The translations under genes were made by a program, and so were the position numbers. The notes under the pieces are model-generated. The model was not told the origin of the DNA. It saw only the letters and a list, made by a program, of their open reading frames with translations, and searched no databases. This document shows, in pieces, positions 26,089 to 33,228 of a stretch of 64,000 nucleotides of DNA. The DNA is taken from NCBI RefSeq assembly GCF_000935045.1, contig NZ_JYKS01000032.1, positions 37,639 through 101,638 of the forward strand. The letters are read 5' to 3'. Each line of letters begins with the position of its first letter. Position 1 is the stretch's first letter. This DNA comes from Pseudomonas sp. 10-1B (GTDB lineage Bacteria > Pseudomonadota > Gammaproteobacteria > Pseudomonadales > Pseudomonadaceae).

Positions 26089-27684
26089 TCAGCGGGCCGA
26101 GGCCAGCTCTTGTTGGACGCTGGCGACGGTACGTGGCCAAGGTTTACCAGCCTGGACCTTCGCTGGCAAGTTCTTGATTGCCGCAACCGCTGCATCACGA
26201 TTGGCGAAGCTGCCGTAAGTGACGACGTACAGCGGCTTGCCCTGCAGGTTTTTCTTGAAGTAGCGATAGTCGCCACCCTGGGCCTTGACGAACGCCTGGG
26301 CCGAGGCTTCAGAGCTGGTACCCAGGATCTGCACCACGTAATTGCCCGGCTTCTGCCCGGTGTACCAGCCGCTGTTGCCACTGCCAGCGGCCGCAGGCTT
26401 GGCTGCCGGCTTGGCCACCGCGACCTGGGTGGGCGCCGGGGCAGGCTTGGCAGGCGCAACCGGTTTGGCGGGCTGGGTTGCGACAGGCTTGGGCGCAGGC
26501 GCAACCGGCTGCGCCGGCGCACTGGCCACAGGCTGCGCTGGGGCCGGGCCAGCTGGCACACCTTGCGGCGGCGCGATGGTGGTCACGGTGGGCGGCGGGT
26601 TGCCAGGTTGCAGGGCGGTATCACCGGCAGGGCTGCCCTCTTCACCCTCGCCCATGCCCGCAGCCTGGGCCAGCGGCTCGCGCATCACCGGCTGCGACTG
26701 GCCGACCAGCGGCAGTGGCATTGGCTGGGACGAGCCCGAGAACTCGATGGCCGGGTTGCCGCCATTTGCCCCGCCCTCGCCAAGCGGCAACTGGGCCTGG
26801 GCGGTCGGCGCCTCGGTGGGGGCCTTGTCGCCTTTCTTGGGCATCAATACCGCGGCCGCAACGGCGACCACGACCACAGCGGACAGCGCGAGCACATGTT
26901 TTTTAGGCATCTTGAACCCCATGGTTGGTCGCTTGGCCGTCGAGCGGCTGGCGATCATGGCTTCGATCAACGTGTCACGGGCGACCTGGTTGATGTTGCC
27001 AGGCCAGCCGTCGGAGTTTTCATGGATATCGACGATCTGTTCACGGGTGAACACCTCGATGCCCCGGCCAGCCCCTTCCAGGCGCTGCTCCAGGTACTCG
27101 CGGGTTTCTTCCTCGCTGTAGGGGGCAAGTTCGATGATGTGGAAGCGTTCTTCCTCGACATTGAGCTCATCCAGCCCGGCAATCAGCGACGGCTCACCGA
27201 ACAGGAACACATGCGGGCGCCCTTCCGGTACACCCGCTGCCAATTCCAGCAATGCTTGGAGTGCCGACTCGTCGAGTTGTTCCGCATCATCCACCAGCAA
27301 ATATACTTCCTGCCCGGTCAGTGCCAGTTGCACCACCTTGGACAGGATCGCCTGCATTTCGGCCTGGGCCACGTCCAGGGATTGCGCGACCTGGCCGAGC
27401 ACGCTGGCGGCATCGCTGGCACCACGGGCAGACACCACCACGCTCAGTACCGCCTGCTTGTTGGTGCTGGCCACCAAGGCCTGGCGCAGCAACGTCTTGC
27501 CACTGCCCAGCGGGCCGCTGACAACCAGCATCAACTGGCTGTAGCGAGCCAGATGGTGCAGTTGGCCAAGCACGGGCTTGCGTTGGGCCGGGAAGAACTT
27601 GAAGCCGGGCACGCGGGGCGCGAACGGATCATGGCTCAACTGGTAATGGTCGAGAAAGGCCTCATCGGCATGCAAACTGGTCAT
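26089..27684 (-). CDS. damX: DamX-like AAA ATPase with C-terminal SPOR domain
   Basis: Cell-division/envelope protein of 531 residues. The N-terminal AAA/ExeA-like ATPase domain has Walker A GPLGSGKT (near residue 57) and Walker B VYLLVDDAEQ. One membrane helix lies near residues 261-279 (HVLALSAVVVVAVAAAVLM). A long Pro/Ala-rich linker with PAKPVAPAKPAPAP-type repeats leads to a SPOR domain (about 455-525, GWYTGQKPGNYVVQILGTSS), which binds denuded peptidoglycan at the septum. Enterobacterial DamX lacks the full ATPase, so the Pseudomonas form is a composite. It is 15 bp after aroB, probably co-transcribed. Confidence 0.9.
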   Translation of the reverse strand: MTSLHADEAFLDHYQLSHDPFAPRVPGFKFFPAQRKPVLGQLHHLARYSQLMLVVSGPLGSGKTLLRQALVASTNKQAVLSVVVSARGASDAASVLGQVAQSLDVAQAEMQAILSKVVQLALTGQEVYLLVDDAEQLDESALQALLELAAGVPEGRPHVFLFGEPSLIAGLDELNVEEERFHIIELAPYSEEETREYLEQRLEGAGRGIEVFTREQIVDIHENSDGWPGNINQVARDTLIEAMIASRSTAKRPTMGFKMPKKHVLALSAVVVVAVAAAVLMPKKGDKAPTEAPTAQAQLPLGEGGANGGNPAIEFSGSSQPMPLPLVGQSQPVMREPLAQAAGMGEGEEGSPAGDTALQPGNPPPTVTTIAPPQGVPAGPAPAQPVASAPAQPVAPAPKPVATQPAKPVAPAKPAPAPTQVAVAKPAAKPAAAGSGNSGWYTGQKPGNYVVQILGTSSEASAQAFVKAQGGDYRYFKKNLQGKPLYVVTYGSFANRDAAVAAIKNLPAKVQAGKPWPRTVASVQQELASAR

Positions 27685-27699
27685 TGCGCTGTCACAACC

Positions 27700-28797
27700 T
27701 CAAAGCTGGGCCACGATCGCGCGGTAATCCGCCGACAGCGTGGCCTGAAGAATCTCTTTCGGATAGTCGTCGGTCACCACGGCCTCGCCCATCTGGCGCA
27801 GCAGCACCAGACGCAGCCGACCGTCGAGCACCTTCTTGTCGACCGCCATGTGCTCCATGAAATGCGCCGGGGTCATTTCCTGTGGTGGCACCACCGGCAA
27901 ACCTGCGTCCTGCAACAGGCGGATTCCGCGATCCCGCTCGGCCTGGTCGATCCAGCCAAGACGCATGGACATTTCCAGGGCCATCACCGTGCCCGCCGCA
28001 ACGGCTTCGCCGTGCAGCCAGACGCCGTAGCCCATGTGGGTTTCAATGGCATGCCCGAAGGTATGCCCCAGGTTCAGCGTGGCGCGCACGCCAGACTCAC
28101 GCTCGTCGGCCCCCACCACCGCGGCCTTGGCCGCGCAGGAGCGGCGGATGGCTTCGGTCAGGGCTGCAGGGTCGAGGCTGCGCAAGGCCTGCATATTGTC
28201 GTCCAGCCAGGCCAGGAACGGCTTGTCGCAGATCAGGCCGTACTTGATCACTTCGGCGAGGCCGGCGGACAGCTCGCGCGCGGGCAGGGTCTTGAGGCTG
28301 GTGGTGTCGATCAGTACCGCATTGGGCTGGTAGAAGGCACCGACCATGTTCTTGCCCAACGGGTGGTTGATGCCGGTCTTGCCGCCCACCGAGGAGTCGA
28401 CCTGGGACAGCAGGGTGGTCGGCACCTGGATGAAGTCGACGCCACGCTGGTAGCAGGCGGCGGCGAAACCAGCCATGTCACCGATCACGCCGCCACCCAG
28501 GGCGACCACGGTGGTGCGGCGGTCGTGCCGGGCGCTGAGCAGGCCATCGAAGATCAGCTGCAGGGTTTCCCAGTTCTTGTAGGCTTCGCCATCGGGCAAC
28601 ACCACCGGCAGCACCGAATAGGCACCCAGGGTCTTGCTCAGGCGTTCGAGGTACAAGGGCGCGACGGTCTCGTTGGAAACGATGGCGACCTGCCGCCCGG
28701 CAATGTGCGGCGCCAGCAGCTCGGGCTGGTCCAGCAGGCCTTCGCCAATGTAGATCGGGTAGCTACGCTCGCCCAGGTCGACCTTTAGTGTCTGCAT
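27700..28797 (-). CDS. aroB: 3-dehydroquinate synthase AroB
   Basis: Second shikimate-pathway enzyme: converts DAHP to 3-dehydroquinate using NAD+ and a divalent metal. It has 365 residues from ATG 28797. The NAD-binding ALGGGVIGDMAGFAAACYQR (near residue 103) and substrate/metal segment NLGHTFGHAIE (near 257) are intact. It lies between aroK and damX in the order common to gamma-proteobacteria. The 97-bp gap after aroK may hold an extra promoter, but readthrough is likely. Confidence 0.97.
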   Translation of the reverse strand: MQTLKVDLGERSYPIYIGEGLLDQPELLAPHIAGRQVAIVSNETVAPLYLERLSKTLGAYSVLPVVLPDGEAYKNWETLQLIFDGLLSARHDRRTTVVALGGGVIGDMAGFAAACYQRGVDFIQVPTTLLSQVDSSVGGKTGINHPLGKNMVGAFYQPNAVLIDTTSLKTLPARELSAGLAEVIKYGLICDKPFLAWLDDNMQALRSLDPAALTEAIRRSCAAKAAVVGADERESGVRATLNLGHTFGHAIETHMGYGVWLHGEAVAAGTVMALEMSMRLGWIDQAERDRGIRLLQDAGLPVVPPQEMTPAHFMEHMAVDKKVLDGRLRLVLLRQMGEAVVTDDYPKEILQATLSADYRAIVAQL

Positions 28798-28894
28798 GTA
28801 TCCCCACAATGTACTTGGGCGCGGCGCCGTTCGGGCGACCCACGCGGTAACGTTGAACCTCGCCTCGGCACTGGTGGCCGAGAATAGTCCCGGG

Positions 28895-29413
28895 CTAACG
28901 GGGCGGCAACTGCTGCAAGCGTTCGAGAATATCGATCACCACCATGCGCGGCGGCCGCTCGTCGGTTTCCACCACCAGGTCGGCAATCTCGCGGTAGAGC
29001 GGATCGCGGGTTTCCAGCAGGGCGCGCAAGGTCGCCTCGGGATTGGCAGTGCGCAGCAAAGGGCGATTACGGTCGCGTGCGGTGCGACCAACCTGCTGCT
29101 CAACCGAGGCATGCAGGTAGATCACCCGCCCTCCCCGGTGCAACGCCTGGCGGTTGGCTTCGCGCATCACCGCGCCACCGCCGGTCGCCAGCACCACGCC
29201 GTCGAGCGCGCACAGCTCGGCGATCATCGCTTGCTCGCGGTCACGGAAACCCGGCTCGCCTTCCTTGTCGAAAATCCACGGGATGTTGGCGCCGCATCGC
29301 AGTTCGATTTCCTTGTCGGAATCCTTGAACAGCAGGCGCAGCTCTTTGGCCAAAAGGCGTCCAATGGTGCTTTTACCAGCGCCCATGGGCCCCACAAGTA
29401 TCAAATTTCGCAC
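28895..29413 (-). CDS. aroK: Shikimate kinase AroK
   Basis: Phosphorylates shikimate with ATP in aromatic amino acid synthesis. It has 172 residues. Walker A GPMGAGKSTIGR is at residues 8-19, the substrate-binding DSDKEIELRCG follows, the family GGG motif (LATGGGAVMRE) binds shikimate, and the lid Arg lies in RDRNRPLL. It starts only 4 bp after the pilQ stop, so it is coupled to the pilus operon as in other pseudomonads. Confidence 0.97.
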   Translation of the reverse strand: MRNLILVGPMGAGKSTIGRLLAKELRLLFKDSDKEIELRCGANIPWIFDKEGEPGFRDREQAMIAELCALDGVVLATGGGAVMREANRQALHRGGRVIYLHASVEQQVGRTARDRNRPLLRTANPEATLRALLETRDPLYREIADLVVETDERPPRMVVIDILERLQQLPPR

Positions 29414-29417
29414 AGAA

Positions 29418-30686
29418 TCAACGACTCACAGCAATCGCCTGGTCACTCATGATACGCGGAGTCAGGAAGACCAGCAGCTCGGATTTTTTCTCTTGTAGTA
29501 CATCGCGTCGAAACAGCCGCCCAACATACGGCAGATCGCCGAAAAATGGCACCTTGTCGACCACATTGTTTTGCGAAGTCGAGTACACGCCACCGATCAC
29601 GATCGTTTCGCCGTCAGCCACGCGAATCTTGGCATTGACCTCGTTCTTGCGGATCGGCGGTACGTTGTTCAAGGCATTGACGTAATCCGGCTCGTCCTTG
29701 GTCACCCTGACAGCCATGATCACCTTGTTGTCCGGGGTGATCTGCGGGGTCACCTCCAGCGACAGCGAGGCCTCGCGGAACGATACCGAGGTGGCGCCGC
29801 TCTTGCTGGTTTCCTGGTATGGCACCTCGGTACCCTTGAGGATCCTGGCTGTTTCCTTGTCGGCCGTGACCACCTTGGGCTGCGAGATGATCTCGCCGTT
29901 GCCGCTTTTTTCCATGGCACTGAGTTCGAGGTCGAGCAGCACGCCTCCGCGCAGCAGCCCCAGGCCGATGCTGCTGCCGGCCCGCTCTACCCCAAGGTCC
30001 ACGAACAGTTCTTTGCCCGGGCGCGGGATTTCACTGTATAGAGGCCCGCCCCAGCGCACCCCCAGGCTCTTTTCATAATCGACGTTGGCCTCGACGATAC
30101 GCGCCTCGATCGCCACCTGGCGCACCGGCACGTCCAGCTGCGCCACCAGTTGCCGCAACTCGGCAAGCCGATCGGCAGGCTGGTGCAGCACCAAGGTGTT
30201 GGTGCGCTCATCGACACTCAAGCTGCCCCGTCCGGCAAGGGCACTGTCATCCGCCAGGTTCGCCAGCAGCAGTTCCGCCAGCTCGGCGGCCTTGGCGTGG
30301 TGGATGGGCAGCAATTCCCGGCGTAGCGGCTGCAACTGTGCGTCCAGCGCCTGGCCCACCCGGGCGTCGAACGAATGCGCGGCAAACTCTGCCGCAGGCG
30401 CCACCAATAGCACATTGCCCTCCTGGCGCCGGGCCAGGCCCTTGCTACGCAGCACCAGGTCCAGCGCCTGGTCCCACGGCACATCCTGCAAACGCAAGGT
30501 GACACTGCCCTGCACAGCATCACTGGCGACCAGGTTGACGCCGGCATAGTCAGCCAGCACCTGCAACACCGAGCGTACCTCCACGTCCTGGAAGTTCAAC
30601 GACAGGGGTTCGCCCTGGTAAGACGCCGCCGACGCCAGCGGGGTCGACAGCAGGGTTGCCAACACCCATTTCATCAACGTTTTCAT
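29418..30686 (-). CDS. pilQ: Type IV pilus secretin PilQ, short form
   Basis: Outer-membrane ring through which type IV pili pass. It has 422 residues, much shorter than the roughly 700 of P. aeruginosa PilQ. It has a signal peptide (ending PLASAAS), an STN-like domain (about 24-100, LNFQDVEVRSVLQVLADYAG), one N-domain and the secretin core with GTEVPYQETSKSG and LEVTPQITPDNKVIM; the peptidoglycan-binding AMIN domains are missing. The start is ATG 30686; MKW at 30674 is an alternative. The first 137 bp overlap the 3' end of the pilO-pilP gene in another frame. Confidence 0.9.
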   Translation of the reverse strand: MKTLMKWVLATLLSTPLASAASYQGEPLSLNFQDVEVRSVLQVLADYAGVNLVASDAVQGSVTLRLQDVPWDQALDLVLRSKGLARRQEGNVLLVAPAAEFAAHSFDARVGQALDAQLQPLRRELLPIHHAKAAELAELLLANLADDSALAGRGSLSVDERTNTLVLHQPADRLAELRQLVAQLDVPVRQVAIEARIVEANVDYEKSLGVRWGGPLYSEIPRPGKELFVDLGVERAGSSIGLGLLRGGVLLDLELSAMEKSGNGEIISQPKVVTADKETARILKGTEVPYQETSKSGATSVSFREASLSLEVTPQITPDNKVIMAVRVTKDEPDYVNALNNVPPIRKNEVNAKIRVADGETIVIGGVYSTSQNNVVDKVPFFGDLPYVGRLFRRDVLQEKKSELLVFLTPRIMSDQAIAVSR

Positions 30687-31626
30687 CCTGGTCCGGGGCC
30701 TCCTTGCCCAGGCGCTTTGCGAGCGTGATGAACGCCGTGCGTTCGTGCCACACCCCCGCCATGAATAGCCGTTCGCGTACTTCGACCTGGTGTTGGTCGA
30801 TGCGCGCCACCACACCTTCGTTACGCCCGAGCCGGTCGCCTGGGCGCACGCGATAGAGCCTGCCAGCCGCCATCAACAGTGCTTCGTGCGCGGCCCCGCG
30901 CGACAGGCTGCCGACCATCTCCAGCTGCGCCAGCGGCACACTGGCCAGCCCGGCGCTCGACAAGCGCTTCGCCCCGGGCGCAAACGGGTCGAGCGCAGGC
31001 GCCGTCGTTGCAGCCCTGGCCGGTATACGCGCGAGCACAGCAGGTGCTGGCATGGGCGCCGGCGCCTGGAAGGCATCGACCTGCAACTGCAAACGCAGCA
31101 GCCCGGGCTGGCCATTGGCTGCAGCCAGGCTCATGTCGCCGCTGCGCAGCACACGGGCCTGGCCCAGCCAGTCGTCCAGCCACTGCCGCAGGGCCGCGTA
31201 ACGCCCCACCACCTGCAGTTCCAGCGGTACCTTGCGAAAACCAACCTGCTGCTCGTCTTCATGTACATCGAGCCGCTCGATGAGCAGGCCATGCGCGTGC
31301 CCCGAGGCCGCCAGGCGCTCGAGCAGGTCGCTCATGCCCTCCCCGGCAGCCAGGTGCCAGTGCGCTTCCTGCAACCGCTGTTGAGCAATAGCCACAGACG
31401 CCTGGAGCTGCTCCAGTTCGGCCACCTGCGCGGTACTGGCTGACAGCTGTTCGCTCAACTCGGCATGCCTGGCCTGCTCTTGCGCCTGCTGCTGCAACAA
31501 TGCCGGCAGGCGCACCACGCAACCCAGGCCGAACAGCACCGCCACCACCAGCACGGGCGCTACCTGCCTGAAACGGCTGGAGCGCTCGACCAGCGCCAGC
31601 CAGGCGAGCATCTGTGTCGCCCTCAT
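30550..31626 (-). CDS. pilO: Fused PilO-PilP type IV pilus alignment protein
   Basis: Inner-membrane alignment subcomplex protein of 358 residues that appears to join two usually separate proteins. The N-terminus is PilO-like: membrane helix at about 21-42, coiled coil (45-95) and a ferredoxin-like domain (about 100-190). A Pro/Ala linker leads to a PilP-like beta domain (about 225-320) with PLAQLEMVGSLSR and RVRPGDRLGRNEGVV, typical of PilP. PilP is normally a separate lipoprotein; here no lipobox exists and the PilO helix anchors it. It overlaps pilN by 4 bp (ATGA) and pilQ by 137 bp. The last 40 or so residues (rich in Gly, Pro and Val) lie in the overlap and look unlike PilP. Confidence 0.85.
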   Translation of the reverse strand: MRATQMLAWLALVERSSRFRQVAPVLVVAVLFGLGCVVRLPALLQQQAQEQARHAELSEQLSASTAQVAELEQLQASVAIAQQRLQEAHWHLAAGEGMSDLLERLAASGHAHGLLIERLDVHEDEQQVGFRKVPLELQVVGRYAALRQWLDDWLGQARVLRSGDMSLAAANGQPGLLRLQLQVDAFQAPAPMPAPAVLARIPARAATTAPALDPFAPGAKRLSSAGLASVPLAQLEMVGSLSRGAAHEALLMAAGRLYRVRPGDRLGRNEGVVARIDQHQVEVRERLFMAGVWHERTAFITLAKRLGKEAPDQDENVDEMGVGNPAVDPAGVGGVLPGRTPVVELPGRGGTLGVAGAG

Positions 31627-32159
31627 GACCAGAACGCCGAAACACGCGCGGTCAGTAGAAATTCATCACCGCCCGGCAGGCTTCTGATGCGCTTGAGCTC
31701 CAGATCGAGCAAAACGCTCGAACGGTCCAGGTCGCGCATGAACTGGGCCACCACGGCGCCGGAGGCGGCTAGCCCGGTCATCTGCAGGTGGCCGTTTTCA
31801 AGACTGAGGTCGAGCAGCTGCATACCTGCTGGCAACGCCCCCTCGAGCTCGACGAACATACCGGCCAGAACACCCTGATGCGCGCGCAAGCCCTCCAATG
31901 CCACCGAACGGGCGAGTAGCGCCTGATGCTGCGCATGCACATCAGCCAGCGGCTGCAGTTGCTCGGCCAGCAGCCCAAGGGCAACCTGGTGCTGGGTATT
32001 GGCCAGCACCTGTTGCTGCCCGCGCTGGCGAGCCAACTGGTCGACCAGCATCACAGCGCACAGGGCCAGCAGCGCAGCGGCAACCAGTTGGGTGCGAAAA
32101 CGCCGAAGCACTGCCTGGCGCTGCCGCTCGCGCCAAGGCAGAAGGTTCAGCCGCATCAT
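31623..32159 (-). CDS. pilN: Type IV pilus assembly protein PilN
   Basis: Inner-membrane partner of PilM and PilO in the pilus alignment complex. It has 178 residues. The N-terminal PilM-binding motif MMRLNLLPWRE is intact, followed by a membrane helix (about 22-40), a coiled coil and a small alpha/beta periplasmic domain. Two adjacent ATGs (32159 and 32156) overlap the pilM stop, preceded by GGGAGGG; I take the first because it aligns with the usual MxRxNLLPWR spacing. It is translationally coupled to both neighbours. Confidence 0.9.
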   Translation of the reverse strand: MMRLNLLPWRERQRQAVLRRFRTQLVAAALLALCAVMLVDQLARQRGQQQVLANTQHQVALGLLAEQLQPLADVHAQHQALLARSVALEGLRAHQGVLAGMFVELEGALPAGMQLLDLSLENGHLQMTGLAASGAVVAQFMRDLDRSSVLLDLELKRIRSLPGGDEFLLTARVSAFWS

Positions 32160-33037
32160 GGCCGCAACCCTCCCAGTGCCAAGGCGCAAGCCAGGATCAT
32201 TGCACCATCGATGCGCTCCAGACCTGCCAGGCCGGGTACCAGCCGGCATGGCAGGTTCAATTGGGCGCCAAGGCTTTGCAGCCAGCCCGGTTCGATCGGC
32301 GCACGGCTGGCGATCAACAGGCTCGCGGGCAAGGGTTCACCGGCCAGCAGGGCAAGCAGACGCTCCGGCAGCAGCCCCGCTAGCGGCGGCCCCCGCAGCT
32401 CCAGCTCACGCCGTAGATGCGGCCGCCACGACTGCCAGCCATACAGGGTCGCGCTGTGTGTTTCGAGGCGCAGCAATGCCGAACCTTCGCGGTCGCCCCG
32501 CGGTAGCATGCGATGCAGGGCGATGCTGTCGACCTCGACGGCCTCCAGTTGCAGCCCGGCTTCCGCGACAAGCGCTTCGAGCGGCGCCAGCGCACTCTGC
32601 CGACAGGCCGCCACCATCACCTCGGTGCATCCCGGTTGAGCGCTGGATGCGCCCATGACCTGAAAATCCAGGGCCAGGTCCTCCAGCGGAAACGGAAACA
32701 GCCGCTCGGCATCGGCCAGCAACTGGGCCTCCAAGTCTGCCTCATCCTGCTCCGCCGGCAGGTGGCACGCCTTGCAGATCACCTGGCTGGCCGGCAGCGC
32801 CAGCGCCACCCGCTGCTGCCTGAGGCCTGCGCGTCGGTAGGCACGCTGCAGGGCTGCCACCACCACGGCCGGCTCCGCCGCCCAGTCCTTGCCAGCCGGC
32901 GGCTCGAACGGTTCCTGTGCCCAGGCAACCACCCGGCAGCGCTGGTTGCGCCGCTGCAGTTGCAATACCCGAACGGCATCAGGGGCAATTTCCACCCCCA
33001 CGAGTGAACCGGCATCCTTGCCGAAGCGTCCAAGCAT
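32156..33037 (-). CDS. pilM: Type IV pilus assembly ATPase-like protein PilM
   Basis: Cytoplasmic actin-like protein that binds PilN and links the pilus motor to the alignment complex. It has 293 residues from ATG 33037 (AGGAAG ahead), shorter than the roughly 350 of typical PilM. The opening LVGVEIAPDAVRVLQL is the phosphate-1 strand, and DLEAQLLADAERLFPFPLED and EAVEVDSIALHRML match the family. It is the first gene of the minus-strand run pilM-pilN-pilO/P-pilQ-aroK-aroB-damX and divergent from mrcA, with a 191-bp promoter gap. Confidence 0.88.
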   Translation of the reverse strand: MLGRFGKDAGSLVGVEIAPDAVRVLQLQRRNQRCRVVAWAQEPFEPPAGKDWAAEPAVVVAALQRAYRRAGLRQQRVALALPASQVICKACHLPAEQDEADLEAQLLADAERLFPFPLEDLALDFQVMGASSAQPGCTEVMVAACRQSALAPLEALVAEAGLQLEAVEVDSIALHRMLPRGDREGSALLRLETHSATLYGWQSWRPHLRRELELRGPPLAGLLPERLLALLAGEPLPASLLIASRAPIEPGWLQSLGAQLNLPCRLVPGLAGLERIDGAMILACALALGGLRP

Positions 33038-33157
33038 CGCGGCTTCCTTGCTGCCTGTCGCAGCTGTCTGTCGCAACCCCGCGCAAACCCTAGGCCCCGG
33101 CTACCCATCGAGGCGACGGGTAGCCTGGCCGGTAACCCGGAGAGGCGAAAAAATGCG

Positions 33158-33163
33158 TATAAT
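33158..33163 (+). promoter_or_regulatory. -10 element of the mrcA promoter
   Basis: A perfect TATAAT hexamer 65 bp before the mrcA start, in the pilM-mrcA gap, with TG four bases upstream (TGCGTATAAT). I see no good -35 at 16-18 bp, so the promoter may rely on an activator or near-extended -10 contact. Confidence 0.55.
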
Positions 33164-33228
33164 GCCCAGCGTTTTTTGGTCCGCCGGACCTGCGTGCAAT
33201 CCACTCCCAACCTGGACACCGAAAAGCC

